A program made the position numbers and the translations under genes. From Sipunculus nudus (lineage: Eukaryota > Annelida > Sipuncula > Golfingiida > Sipunculidae), in assembly GCA_026874595.1 (NCBI GenBank), contig CM049313.1, positions 66,826,659-66,890,658 on the forward strand: a stretch of DNA of 64,000 nucleotides. The letters run 5' to 3'. Below the pieces are notes generated by a model. It worked only from the letters and a program-made list of their open reading frames with translations. It was not told where the DNA came from and made no database searches. The stretch's first letter is position 1. Every line of letters starts with the position of its first letter. Shown here piece after piece: positions 13,106 to 25,800 of this stretch.

Positions 13106-13439
13106 CATAGTTTTTCATGCCTCCTTACTCGGCCTGCCCACGAAGTTCAAATGTAGGCGCCCTTGGAGCCTTCCTTTCAGAGTTTTGTATATTGAAAGTA
13201 TTTCTTTTATTTCTTTTGGTCAGCCAACACTGGTTTATACCAACTGTAAGGCCCCGGTTCTTCCCGAGAGAGACCGACCGTGCTGTTAACACAGCCTGAC
13301 GTCTCCAGTTCCCTGGTGACATGACCGCCCACGTCCCCATTAGGCTAAGGCAAGCCCAATACCAAGAACTAAGGTTATCCGATTATCTCCAACGTTATTT
13401 AAAGACTTGAGGTGTAAGTTCCATATCGGCTGACAGCTG

Positions 13440-13540
13440 CCACTGTCAGATTTGAACCCACACCTCCGAGTGTTCCGGCATAGTAGCTAGACAGACTAAC
13501 TACGCGACTGGTTTTCCTCAAAAGGTTAAGAAATCAAACT
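13440..13540 (-). repeat. tRNA-like SINE head (second diverged copy)
   Basis: Minus-strand GTGTGGGTTCAAATC (box B-like) with an upstream CGCGTAGTTAGTC stretch. Order and spacing match the copy at 13.0 kb, and both are flanked by a CTCAAAAGGTTA / TTCAAAAGTTTA block. Confidence 0.4.
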
Positions 13541-14472
13541 TTGGAAGTTGATTTTCTTCCTTCTCTTTCGAAACACCCTTGAAAAAGGATTCTACAATAG
13601 AATATGATTTATAACATATTTTCATTTTTTTTCACTCTGAAGGAGTTTTGTATTTTTCTCAAACACTTTTTATTCAGTCTGGGTCTATTCAGGAATTCCG
13701 TTCTTTTCATCCCACTCCATGAAAGTATGAATTCACTTCTTCCAGCAGGAAAAAACCCTCTGCCACATGGTGTACATGGGGTGATGACAGCCGTCAGATT
13801 AAACCTTTCATTGCGGATAATGACTTATTCTTAACAGGCCCGGCTTCAGTGTATTGCGCTGTCGGTCTAATCCCTCAACACATTGAGCTCACAGTTATTC
13901 ATTCGTCCTTTTTTAAGGTTCGTTGAATACGGGGGTGACTAACGTCCACGAATTCATCGACTTATTCATAACAGGAAAAATTGTCTGAAAATAAATAATT
14001 TTTAGGGCGGTTTATCCTCATTAACAGTTAAAATTCAAACGTCATGACATGAACACCTTCCTAACAACGTAAACCCTTTAATGACAAATAATGATTATGT
14101 AGTGTGTGCTTCAAATGGCATTATACTACGTAAGATGGAAACATATCATATATGCTGAAGTTGACTTCATCTCACTACTATTTTCTAGGTCTATTCTGAC
14201 GTTTAAAGAAGAATTTTAATTTTTAATTATTATGTGACGAATTTTCTAAATTCGCCTGTCCGCGTTTGTCTAGGGCACTGTGAATGCGCCTTGAGAAGTA
14301 AGATCTTCAGAGCAAAAGACTGTTAGGTTTTTGTTAATGCACTGACTTTTATTTCGTTCAGCAACATGCAGCCATTGTGATATGGCTTCTTAAATATATT
14401 TTTCATCAAAGGTTACATGACGACTCCACAAAAGCAACAAAATAAGAAATGTTGTAATTCTAATATGATATA

Positions 14473-14476
<4 letters not shown>
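13541..14476. other. No gene recognised
   Basis: AT-rich DNA; the open frame 13604-13834 has no identifiable domain or splice context. Confidence 0.5.

Positions 14477-14527
<51 letters not shown>
14477..14527. repeat. AG microsatellite
   Basis: Uninterrupted AG repeat of about 51 bp. Confidence 0.95.
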
Positions 14528-14530
<3 letters not shown>

Positions 14531-14879
14531 TTAGATTTGCATCATTTTTTGAACATATATGTTCAGATAGTCTATCTAAATATTAAGTTTGATTGACGTT
14601 GATGCAAGGTTATAATATCTAGACCTGTAGTCATAGCCCACATACCTCCACCAAGATCCAAATCCAAACCTAACGCACGTACAATACGGGTCACAGACTA
14701 AAGGGTGCATACAAAAAATAATTGCCCATGGCCCTCTCTGGATAATAAAATCGCCTCATGAAACAATGGTATATTATCATTTTATATTAAAACTTATTAT
14801 GACGATCAACGTTGCCATAAAAATTTAGGAATCATTTCTTTTAATAAAAAAAATAAAAAATATGTTCAGATCATTAGTG

Positions 14880-15130
14880 TAGAAAGTCGAGATGTAAAAC
14901 GCTCAGTTGTTTCCATTGGCGTACCGGGTTCGATCCCCAGATTCGCAATGAGAGTGGGTCGTAGTGACTCCTCCACCTCTAAAGACTACCGAACGCCACC
15001 ATTCCAGCCATGCAGGGTGCCTCGTATTAGTTATTATAACCAGTTGTACAATCCATGTACAATAAACAAAGTTTATGCCTGACAGACGAACAACGTGGGA
15101 AATTAAAAACCTTGCCAAATGGCGGTGATA
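14880..15130 (+). repeat. tRNA-derived SINE (family B)
   Basis: The plus strand has a strong box B match (GGGTTCGATCCCC at about 14927-14939) with a degenerate box A region upstream. A non-tRNA body follows, ending near a hairpin-like CCAAATGGCGG motif at 15117-15125. The body end resembles the reverse complement of 35173-35290 (ACCTATCGCCATCTGGCG). A SINE is inferred; the box A is weak. Confidence 0.45.
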
Positions 15131-15708
15131 GAAATATACGTATTCAAAACCTGGCGTTTTACACCCCCGTATATAGTCAATACAGGTTTATATTGCGGCC
15201 TCTTTTTTCGTGCGGTTCATGTGACCAGAAAACACGAAAAACAGAACACATTGCGGTCATAAATATCGGGTCAGACATGACACAAATACCATGCGTGTAT
15301 TTCAGACTAAACCGAGTTTTTAATCAACATACAATAAACTGATGAGATTGACTGGTATAAAATTAATTTAGCATTGGATACAGTTTTCTATAACAAGTAC
15401 TAACATTGGCATACCACTGACATAATATGCTGCATATTATATGCTGTGTCCTCTTTCAAACTGCACAGCTTAATAATGGACTCCCGTATTGCTTTCAATG
15501 CTCCCTATTATAAACAACGAAGCACAATACCTAGGCCAAATATTTATTATGGTTTCGGTATCACTGTTCCGTGTTTAATAACATTCCCTTTTCTTGGTAC
15601 ATTTAATTAATCTGTAATCCTTATATTACCATTGTTATAAGCGAAGGTATTTTGTATAGCGACCTCTTTCCCTATACACACACTCAGTTAAGCCTCCATC
15701 CCAACACA

Positions 15709-15709
15709 T

Positions 15710-15760
<51 letters not shown>
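15709..15760. repeat. CA then TA compound microsatellite
   Basis: ACACAC... for about 12 bp runs into about 40 bp of alternating TA. Confidence 0.95.
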
Positions 15761-15763
<3 letters not shown>

Positions 15764-15957
15764 CTCCTCGGACAGGTATGTGAAGAATTATAAGCCTCAA
15801 GCAAAAAGACTTACAATCACCAGAGTAAAGCCTGGAAAATGATCGTGCTTTTGTGTTGCTTTTTACAAAACGGATAACGGTTTTTTCCGTTAACTTATTA
15901 TTCTTCATGCAATACATTTGGCAATACTGAAGGGGTAATGCTGTATACTAGAACTTG

Positions 15958-15959
<2 letters not shown>

Positions 15960-16010
<51 letters not shown>
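15960..16010. repeat. TA microsatellite
   Basis: Alternating TA of about 51 bp, followed by CATACATA. Confidence 0.95.
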
Positions 16011-16014
<4 letters not shown>

Positions 16015-17049
16015 CATATCTTATACTTATATAAGAAATTCGGTCCTACTTTTGTTCGCAATGTTCTCTGAAACCACGTTGCGTATGACACATACCATAC
16101 CTCATTTTAAAGGTTATTGTTACCGCAGTAACATCACCGTTATGAGAATAAGTTATTTTTAATGAACACATTATTTTGAGTGTTTTTCGAATTTTTTAAT
16201 GAACTGAGTGGAGGTTACAGCCGAACTGCCTTCGGCATATATCGGTTCTTCTTTGTGATCGCCTCAAGGATTAAGGACAAATTGTGCTTTCATGTGACGG
16301 ATTAAAGCATGTTTGGCCGGACATTTGACCTAGGCTCTGATCCACGTGCGTGGTCAGTCAATGTGAAATAAAATCATGACTCGCGCTTTATGGAGAGGAA
16401 GGATTCAACCCAGAAGGATAAATGACAAAACACAAGGTTCCCATTTCCGGGAAATGGAAGGGAATAGGGTTGAGGCAGGGGCTTCAGGCCTCAAAATGGG
16501 CCTGACACGATTAAAAAAGTTGCGGCAGCTGAAAGGGGGTTACGGACTCCTGGACTCCCCTTGGGTCCGCTTCTGCTACTAAGTGGTATGCATATTTCCG
16601 TTTCTTACTTCAGGAACTGTTTCCTCGCCTTAAAAAGAACATTTAATTTATCTTTCATGTCTTCCTCACATCAACCTATTATACGATCGTCCAACAATAG
16701 TAACCAGTCAAGCATCAATGAAAATCTTAATGCTGCCCGTCCTATTCCGGTTCGCAAGGGTGTAAACATCATCACTGACCAGGTCATCATGTATGAATGT
16801 CTTGCCACGAGCACAGCACCACAAAATTAATGTAAAAATATTTGTTCATACATTTATATTATTTATATTAATATTTTATTTTGATAGTTACCAACTGATA
16901 ATCTATATTTTCTTCAACTTTTAGAATAAAAAAAAATGCCAACATTTCTTATCTCAGTTATCATCTCCCCAACCTCGGTAAAAGCCCAGTATAAATTGTT
17001 TAACAGCTAGTATATGATATATGTATATAAAATATAAAAAATATATAAT

Positions 17050-17060
17050 AAATATATATA

Positions 17061-17123
<63 letters not shown>
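17050..17123. repeat. TA then GA compound microsatellite
   Basis: A TA tract passes directly into about 27 bp of GA. The same TA-GA junction occurs at 35.1 kb and, inverted, at 18.7 kb. Confidence 0.95.
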
Positions 17124-17269
17124 ATTTTGAATGTAATAAGGTCAATGTACTCTACAATGCAATGATTTATTCTCATAGATAATGCGACTAATTAGTTACT
17201 TTTATGCACTTTAGGGACGAGACAATTAAGGATGTATGGTAAGTCCATTATTATTTTCTACAAATATAA

Positions 17270-18490
17270 ATGAGTTTTATTTTACGATGAATAGTTATGC
17301 TTGTCAAGGAATTTATATGAATGAACACCTTAAAAAATTTTAGGTATTCTAATGTTCGCAGATGAAATTGTAAAAGACTTCAAAGACATATAGATCATAC
17401 TGCCATTTTTGTTATAATTATGGTATGAAAGTGAACTTAAATAAAATTAAAAATGGATTGCCGTCGTGGAGGTATTTTACGTCAATCTGAAATTGTTTTA
17501 GGGTAAGAAACAAGATGTTGTATTTTCTATAAATACCTTGGAATTATCTTAACTAATTAATTTTCTTTGGTAAAACACAAAGCACCATGCAATACAAGCA
17601 AATTAAGTAGTACGTATGATTAAAAGTTTTGATTATAAAAACTAGCACCTAAATGGCAATAAACTTTTCCAGCTGATTGATACTACGGTTGTACCAATTA
17701 TTTTACATGGAATTGAGCTTTGGGGCTTTAACAGGGTGGAGCTGAAAGATAGAATTCAATATAAATTATGTAAATATATTTTAAGTAGATACTGAAACAC
17801 TGTTAATGCAGCAGTTTAGGGGATTGGGGGCGTCTTCCTTTGTTTAGAAATAGTCTGAAAACAATTGCTTCGGCTCCTTCATATGGATGATTGTTGGTGT
17901 CTCAAACAAATCAATAATATGTTGGTAAAGCTAGACTTTAAGGTAAAAACAACAGGAGCTATACTCATACGAGATCTTTGTTATTTCACATTTGATTTGG
18001 TTATGTGTGAATGGCACAAAATGTTGGAAATTTTGACAGTTCTCTTAAATCTATTAAACAACGACTAAAATATATATTGCGTTACAAGAAAGTAAATTAT
18101 ACGCTTATAAAATATATGCTTACACTTGAAAAATAATCAATATGTGTTTCAAACAAAGGTGATACAGAAATGCATTGGCTAATTTAAGATGTTTTGATAA
18201 AAAGTACGTGAAGAAAATGGCCGTCAATCGGGTATCACCAAAATATTATAATAAATATAAATAATATATTATCTGTAAATGTTGTTTTAAAAAGGTTTTA
18301 ATATTATTGAAGAAGGAGGACAATGTTTTGGTGAGAATGCCCTATGTACACTGACTTGCGTAATAAACATTTGCTAATACTATACCATGAACCTAAAGAA
18401 TACAAGTTTAGAAAATTACTTAATATAAATGAAATGTTTCTGAAAGTCAATTAAGCAGCTAATATTTTTTCATACTTTCAAAAAGAGATA
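17270..18490 (+). pseudogene. LINE reverse transcriptase, decayed 3' part
   Basis: Pieces in all three plus frames line up in the order expected for the second half of a non-LTR reverse transcriptase. Near 17343 the active-site region reads ILMFADEI where such enzymes have YADD/FADD. Then come MKVNLNKIK (about 17425-17455), RRGGILRQSEIVLG (17463-17505) and a C-terminal segment, PIILHGIELWGF (17690-17735). Further on are FKQRL-like SIKQRL and TDLRNKHLLILYHEP (about 18350-18400). This order matches RTE/CR1-type LINE C-termini as I know them. Many frameshifts and stops; no endonuclease or ORF1 remains. Certainly non-functional; the clade is uncertain. Confidence 0.65.
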
Positions 18491-18679
18491 ATTTTTCCTA
18501 TATATATATCATTTCTTTATTTATTTACTTTTATTTGACGTTCCATTATATCACTGAGTAATATTGATGGATTATTCTTTTAGGAATTTGGACCCGCGAC
18601 CTTTTTCTTGTTCTTGTTCTGTTACTAAACACAGAGCGCTGTGTGACAGCGGAGGAAAGACTGCATTTCCGCAGACTAT

Positions 18680-18794
<115 letters not shown>

Positions 18795-18799
18795 AAGAG

Positions 18800-21298
18800 A
18801 AAGAGAGAAAAAGCCTTGCCTGAATCCTCAAATTATGTCTTATTTTCAATACCTTTCCTTCATTCGAAATTCTGGTCTGAATATTATCTTCAAAGTAAAT
18901 GTTCTACTTCGTTTGCAAAACATGCACCAAAAATCTCTATAACGGACAAAGAAATTAAAAGATTCTTATTTTTAACCTAAATTAATTCAACGGCGTTTTC
19001 ATCTTATTTGTGGTAAGTCTTTTCTCCTCAAATAAATCCCGATTAAGTCAAGTGATTATAAGACTTAAGACTTGAGGCAACTTTATTATCTACGAAAGAC
19101 AAAAAAGGTCGCATGCAGACGGCAAGTGAGGCTTCCATATTTTAACAAAAATCATCTTGTACAGTTTACATATAAAAATAAATATATTATTCTTAATCTA
19201 TTGTATTATATATCTTATTTATGCTTTCAGTAACTTTTTAGGCCAAGTCAATTTCTGCTAAAATGTTCTTCCGAATATCACGGAATCAATTTTCAGATAT
19301 ATCCACTTCAGAAAACAACAGATAAGGTGTCAATCTTTTTTTATTTTGTTACTGGAAAATTATTAATTAATTATTGAAAACTGACGCGGGCAATACTTTA
19401 CCAAGAACATATTGCTTCTGAGAGCAAACTTGTCAACTGCAAACTCTGGTGGCAATAAAGTTTAGTTAGAGGGGACAGGGCACTTTCCCACTGGGTGTAT
19501 TATTCAAAGGACATGTATATTTCAATTGGTTTTCCGTCAGGGCTAGAATAGCCGTAACGATAATACATGTGGTCTCAGGGGTGCAACAACATGACACTCC
19601 TCTCCTCAAGCCTCACCCCGAGATCTCGAGAGAACTCGTGGGATTTTGTCTTTTCAACTTCTATTTTCGAACCAGTTTTGATTGAACAAATACTCTTTTA
19701 CTCCCGAGAGTTCCATAAAGATAAAATATGACCGTTTGACTGAACAAACGCTCTTATACGGTTGGGAATTACAATAAACTATTTTCAGGTAAGCTATAGT
19801 TAAAATATGACGAACAATAATTTCAGGCAGATTTAACTTAATCAATGGTTTTATTCTCTCGCGATCTTTGCAAAGGTAAAACTAAATATTTTGTTACTGT
19901 GACTAAGATACTATAAATTAAAAACCTTTATTATATTAAATTTTGCGGACCCAATTTTCATGCATGCTTTTGGGGATTTACTAGTAGATAACACACAACT
20001 CTTTGTTGACAGGTGTACACATATAAAAAAGTACTTTATTCATGGGACAGGATTTGACTGAATCAATGCTATAATTAGGTTTAAAACGAATTAAGAACAA
20101 ATTAACGCGTCACAAATATAATCGTCAAGATATTAATTATAAAGTATAAGATATTTAATAGTATTTTTTCTGAGATCCATATATAAATTAGATCGCAATA
20201 CATGTTTTCACAGGCGCACCAGTAAACAGTAGGGAAATGATTCAGCATGTTGCCCTAGAAAAACGGGAACAAACTAATTGTGCGAACAGCAGAAAGAAAT
20301 CACGTAAAATGTTCCATGACAATCTGAACTTCAAACAGAGCTTGATTAATAAACACTCGTACATCATCTAGAAAACTACACGATATTAAATGTCGGTCAA
20401 AAACGAACGATGACCCCCAGCTGAATAGACTGCTCAGAGTATATTTTTTTACAATGTCGCTTTTAAATACAATCTCCTATATGCTATCTATAATATAATT
20501 TATTTGAGAAAACCTCTGATGTTCACCCTGAATCTCAATTTTTCAAAATAATCGTGGTCATCCTACTTTACACATGTAATACAAAGTTTTATTAAAGTCC
20601 TCAATTTAGTTTAGAAATTCTCTCGAACTTTACTTAACTATATTTTAATTGCGGAGAGACCACCAACGGTCCCCTAGCAACGATAACAAATTGTGTTTTT
20701 TTTTTAAATTAAGCTAATGCTTCAATGAATTTTATTGACGCTTAAATACTGATTGTTTTTCAATTCGACCTGACCGTAATATTTCGTACCTCGACTTAGT
20801 TCTTGCGTGAAATTATAGGTGAACAAATTAATATGGTTTTATGAGTAAATTTCACTTTTGAAAAGCATCATCTGTTTATGTTTTAATCTCTAAACTGACT
20901 TTTAAATTTAACACTTGATTGAATAGCCTGTTGCGCTGTGACAAACAGCATCCGAGGTATAAAACATAGTGTATACTGAGAAATACTTAGAAATAAACAT
21001 ATTCTGGACATTAATTCTAAAAAAAGATAGTTGTTATTTATGGAAACCTGTAAAGCTATAACATAGATGTCAATTGCGACAGAGCAAGTGTGTAACGTGT
21101 ATATACACATGTTTGTTGGGATTTATAATGAACTTGGCGATTCAATAACTGCACATGAACATGTAATAATGACAGCGGCAGTATGAGTTATGCGCTCAAC
21201 GTGAGCTGTGTGTACTGTATATTAAATTTAAGAGCTCTGGTACGCCAAACAATACAGTGTATGTAGCAAATAAGTACAACTATTGTATGTTTGTTTAC
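18800..21298. other. No gene recognised; would lie in intron 1 of the convertase gene
   Basis: AT-rich unique-looking DNA. If the minus-strand exon at 21.3 kb is real, this stretch and everything to its left is first intron until a second exon appears. I found no second exon. Confidence 0.4.
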
Positions 21299-21478
21299 CT
21301 GTCCATGGTTTTCAAATCCAAACTCCCGGGCGACCTCTTCAACCTTATCCCCACCCCCGGGGATATGGACCGCCCACTCGTTTGTAAAGTGCCCGCTTGT
21401 CCTTTGGGGTAACGTCAGCGTGAGAATTACATAGTAAACAAGTCCTGGGGCAAAGAGATAGAGCCCTAAGCCCATACT
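21299..21478 (-). CDS. Proprotein convertase (furin/PC1-like), exon with signal peptide and start of prodomain
   Basis: Subtilisin/kexin-type proprotein convertases cleave prohormones and other precursors at dibasic sites in the secretory pathway. Their S8 prodomain acts as a folding chaperone and inhibitor. From the ATG at 21475 the exon codes 59 residues. The first 25-28 are a hydrophobic signal peptide (MGLGLYLF... to about TSG). The next stretch, HFTNEWAVHIPGG, then VAREFGFENHGQ, matches the conserved start of the furin/PC1 prodomain, where the usual pattern is TNxWAVxIPGG...VAxxxGFxNxGQ. The frame ends at CAG|GTAAAC, a strong splice donor at 21299/21298, phase 0. A TTTTGCAG acceptor-like sequence ends at 21479, just before AGTATG, so this may be the second exon with a 5' untranslated exon upstream. 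The catalytic domain is not in this exon and I did not find it in the window. Which paralogue (furin, PC1/3, PC5/6) is unresolved. Confidence 0.75.
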
Positions 21479-21559
21479 CTGCAAAACACAAGTGTGTTTT
21501 AATTAGGTATATGCAGCACCGTACCGATAAGTTCTATGTATTTCTTTCTGTTCGCGCCA

Positions 21560-21875
21560 ACTTGTAGCAGTCTTAAAGGCACCTCATAAAACGCCTAACC
21601 TGATCAGCAGCCAGCCAAGTAATGTCAGCAAGCGGGCTGTTGGACTGAAAATAATTGTCGCTCACTGCTATAGGTAGCGCGCGTCATCTGTGAGCCGGCC
21701 TATGTTGCTGCGTTGTAGTGCGACCAGCATGCGGGCAGAATTATACCGCTACAAACCAGTTCTTGTGCAGATCCGCGCAAATTCTCCCGGGATCGATCGT
21801 ACATTATTAGAATAAATATCTTTTCACATGCGCGCCTCTGTATCCCGCTGCTACATTATATATAGACATGAGCGT
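21560..21875 (-). promoter_or_regulatory. Candidate promoter and 5' untranslated region of the convertase gene
   Basis: This stretch is richer in CpG than its surroundings (GCGCGCG, CCGGCC, CGATCGATCG-like words). On the minus strand it holds CTATATATAA at about 21867-21858, a TATA-box-like sequence about 380 bp upstream of the convertase ATG. A donor-like CAG|GTTAGG lies near 21600. The position fits a promoter plus a short non-coding first exon, but the start site is only inferred. Confidence 0.3.
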
Positions 21876-22539
21876 GTTTATAAATGCAAAGATAAAGAGA
21901 CTTCTTGACACTTCACTTGATGACGACGTGTTTCGAACATCTGTTCATAAGGTCTTTGTTGTCCTGACAGTTTAGTGCACTGTGTAGCGTGGTATGATGA
22001 CAACACCCACACCGCTGATGCGTTTATGCTATCAGAGTGGGTTGGAGCTCTCCGGGTTTGTATATTCATGAACATTAATTGCCTCGTCGCCAGGATTCAT
22101 TAGCAAAAATATGTTTTTCCTTATTAAGAGACATGACGCAAAAACGTTGTTTATAACGAGACTGCAGCCGAATGACATTTACCAGATGTGAATTAGGCCT
22201 GATGCGCTAGTATTACCTGTTTGATATTTAGGTTTGTTAAAAGCTAATTAATTGCCCCCCGTGGTATTACCCTGGAACGATTTATTTTCATGCTTTATCA
22301 CACACATATAATCGCATAGAATGAACAGTCACGAGAGTAATACTGGCCACATTTGCCTTTGTGGTCGCGTTTTTTACCTGACCAACCTAATTTTTGTTTT
22401 GTACTTCATATTTAATCTTCCATCCCTACTCATCGGTTGAAAAAAATATTTTCTATTTTTTTAATATGTATAGATCTTAGATAGATTTTTGCTTTGCTTT
22501 TGCCGAGTGCTTTGATTGCTTTTGTTCTAAGAGGAATTC

Positions 22540-22695
22540 GGAGTCTTTGGCTAGAGCACAGATTTCAAAGTTGCGGAATTCTAGGACTGAATCTCATGTT
22601 AGCCGAGTAGCGGTCATAATGGAATCGCTATACCCCGCAGCAAGGGGTTTCATTCAAAAACGAGTGCGTTTTTCGGGGGTTCCTTATTGTTATAT
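22540..22695 (+). repeat. tRNA-derived SINE (family A), decayed
   Basis: In plus orientation it starts with a degraded head (TGGCTAGAGCACAG... GACTGAATCTC). It reaches the family body motif (AAACGAGTGCGTTTTTCGGG) at about 22658-22677, which in the 34.2-kb copy reads ACAAACGAGTGCGCCTTTCG. The 3' end is missing. Confidence 0.55.
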
Positions 22696-24030
22696 TGCAG
22701 CAAAATTGATATTTTCACACCAAAACTTTTTTCTCGATATTTTATTTTCTACACGCAACTTTAAAGAAATGGTGTATGGAATTCTGTAGACCATACATGT
22801 ACGTCATGTTAAGCATTCATTGTGCCACACGAGGGTCCCGCGCTTGAGTGAATTCGCACACTCAAATGGAGAGAGACGGCATGTTTTTTTATTGATTGCC
22901 ACTCTCTTTCTGGTAATAAAAGTTTTCATATAAAGCCTTGGTATCCCATAAGCTGTGAACATTAAGCTGTGGTTAAGGAAAATTTATTGTGATAGATTTT
23001 GCATTAAATATATTTAATGGATTAGCATTTTTCTTTATTTTAATTAAACCAGTTGTAACCCTAGGCATTAAAACCTGTGTTATTTCTACATCTTAATTTA
23101 CATGTGTTATTTCCATTGCGACCACCATAAATAGCCAACCAATATTTAATAAGAAATTCTTGCTAATTCCAAATGAAAAATGGCATATATATGTCTATAC
23201 CTTCGTAAAATTTGCCAATAGAAGATAATAAAAAAGCTATTTGTAACAATGATTTAGAATTCTTTGAATGATAAACAGATGATCGGGATGATGTAACAGA
23301 TGGTTATCCAGATTTGATGAATTGTGTCTTGCATCTTATCCTAACCCTCGACAAAATTTAAAGATGCCCATTCACCTGCCTTTAGAAAAAATGCTTGTGA
23401 TTTCTGGCTTCCTCTGCGCATATATTGATGACCTAAGTATAATTTTGGTTATGAAAAGTTCTTATACCACCTCTGTGAAGCATGTATGAACTTGTTTTTC
23501 AAATATGTGTTTGTTAACACAGCAATGTTGACAGACGGGAAAAACATTTTTACTTAATTAGGTAGGTTACATATACGGCGAGGTAGAATGGTCACTTGTA
23601 GGAGACTTATGGCTTATCTGACTTGCCACCAAATGTCCTTGCTGAGTTTGTTTTGATTTTTTTGGCGGACCCCCACATATTATAAACATGTTGCTATAAA
23701 CAAAACAAGCAACCAGGTTTTGTGGCCTACCTTTATAAAAGCTCCAAAGAATTATCTTTAGTTTATAGAGGCAAGATAGGTAATTAGCCCCTTTTAATGA
23801 AAATCCGTTTTTTTAGGTTCTTGAAAGCCAGACTCATAGACTTGACAACATATAATACAGCCTCCACTCCCCCCCCCCTTCTTATAAAAGTTTTTTGTTT
23901 ACAGAAAGTAAAGCAACAGGTAAATTACAGTAAAATGACCGTTCTATGCAATCGCTTCTCCTATTCTGTGTAGATCAAATTTATTTTCGTGAATGAGTAC
24001 CTCGGTGTTATTGACCACTGAATTCATCCA
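22696..24030. other. No gene recognised
   Basis: AT-rich DNA with a short C tract near 23868-23877 and no open frame worth naming. Confidence 0.5.
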
Positions 24031-24432
24031 TATTGTTCATTTTTTAATCATTTTTAATAAGCTTAACTATGTACAATAGTGCATCTGCGGAATTGCCTTC
24101 TGGTTTCGGACATCATGACGGGGCAGTTTCGTACGCTTTTTCTCATTTTATTTCCTGGTGTTAGCCAGTCCACTGCCCCTACGGGTCGTGGGTGCATAAT
24201 CGTCCCCATTGCTGGGTTATACCGAAGAACCCCCAAAAGGAGCACTCGTTTGTGAGTGGAACACGGCTATTGGGCATAACCTTCCCATCAAGCCGGTAAA
24301 GCGCTCCCTATGGGTAGGAGCCGTCCTTAAAAATTCTCACCGCCTCGGTTGAGATTCGAACACACGATTTTCCTGCTTTGAGTCCTGTGCTCCACCTAGA
24401 GCCACAGAAACCGGTATTGTTGCTTTTTTTTA
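24031..24432 (-). mobile_element. tRNA-derived SINE (family A), nearly full length, with likely target-site duplication
   Basis: The minus-strand element has its tRNA-like head at the high-coordinate end (box B-like GTTCGAATCTC near 24356, head ending at 24414) and its body down to about 24079. It is flanked by TATTGTTCATTTTTTAA (24031-24047) and TATTGTTGCTTTTTTTTAA (24415-24433). These look like a target-site duplication with small differences, the left one merging into the A-tail seen as T. It is about 85 per cent similar by eye to the 34.2-kb copy. Confidence 0.7.
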
Positions 24433-24719
24433 ACTTTGATTCATTCAAAGTATTAATGAGGTAATTATCTTTGAAAAGGGAATAACCTATGCGTCGTTCA
24501 CGAGTATCCTTTCAAGAAATGAAGCCACTTCTGTATAATTTCTACAAGCTGACATAATTCCACAAATATTTTATCCTATATATTCCAGAATAGCCCGAAA
24601 GCTCCTTGTTTCATTAAATTCAGAATCCTTGGAGCAATTAATTCTTTTGTGGCCTTATACATTTAATTTAATATAATTATTGCCTGAGGAAGTTGACAGC
24701 TCTACTTAATTCCAAAATC

Positions 24720-25800
24720 TTATAGTAAGGATACCCTGTGAGACAAAAATTTTACAATTAGGAGAACTTTTGAAGCCAAAATCTTTTAGCTGGGAGACCC
24801 TGTCAGGCCAAAATTTTACAGTAAGAAGAACTTGAGAGGCCAAAATCTTATTGCTAGGACACTTTGTGAGGCCAAAATATTATATGTAGGAATCCTTGTG
24901 AAGCCAAAAATTTAAAGCTAGGTGACCCTGTGAGGTCAAAATCATACATTTAGTTTACCTTTTGATGCCGAAATCTTATAGCTAGAAGAGCCTGTGAGGC
25001 CTAAATTATAAACCTAGGAGACCTTGTGAGGCCAAAATTTTATATGTTGTAGCTAGGCGAGCCTTTGAGGCAAAAATTATAGAGTAAGGAGACCTTTTGA
25101 GGCCAAAATTTATAGGTAGGAGACGCTGTGAGGCAAAATTCTATTGTTAGGAGACCCTTTGAGGCCAAAATTTTACGTCCTGATAGAAAAAAAATTATAG
25201 GTAGGAGACCTTGTGAGGCCAAAATCGTATAGGTAGGAGACCTTGTTAGGCAAAAATCGTATAGGTAGGAGATCCTGTGAGGCCAACATTTATAGGTAGG
25301 AGACCCTGTGAGGCAAAAATTCTATTGTTAGGAGACCCTTTGAGGCCAAAATTATACAGTTAGTAGCCCTTCTGAGGCCAAAATACTATAGTTAGAACAG
25401 CCTGTGAGGCCTAAATTATAAGACTTGTAGATCCTGTGAGGCCAAAGGTATATAGCTAGGAGACCTTGTGAGGCCAAAATTGTATAGGTAGGAGACCTTA
25501 TGCAAAAGTGTATAGCTAGGAGACTATGTGAGGCCAACCTTTTACAGTTATGAGACTTTGTGAGGCCAACATGTTATAGCTAGAACTTGTGAGGCCAAAA
25601 TTTTATTGCAAGGAGACGTTGTCAGGCCACAATTTTATACCTTAAGGGACCCTGTCAGAGCAAAAATTTTATAGCTTGAAGACCCTGTGAGGCCAACATT
25701 TTATAGGTAGGCGACCTTGTGAGGCCATGATTTTATAGCCATTTGACCTTGTGCGCCAAGATTCTACAGCTAGTAGACCTTAAGACGCCAAATTGTATAC
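24720..25800. repeat. Minisatellite, about 31-bp unit, about 34 copies
   Basis: The unit reads roughly TATAGSTAGGAGACCYTGTG followed by AGGCCAAAATTT, repeated head-to-tail for about 1.1 kb. Units vary from about 26 to 34 bp with point changes and small deletions. Homogeneity is highest at about 25200-25480. Minus-strand open frames (25040-25222, 25352-25537) are translations of the array (ASQGLL motif) and not genes. Confidence 0.9.

Larger units (their letters stand above)
15131..17049. other. No gene recognised; two long TA tracts
   Basis: It contains the microsatellites listed separately and a small perfect palindrome (CCATTTCCGGGAAATGG) near 16440-16456. The open frames at 16376-16582 and 16561-16830 show no family signature. 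Confidence 0.45.

Noticed and set aside
24720-25800. CRISPR array
   Set aside because: Units abut with no spacers of constant length, the unit itself varies in length, and the genome is clearly eukaryotic.
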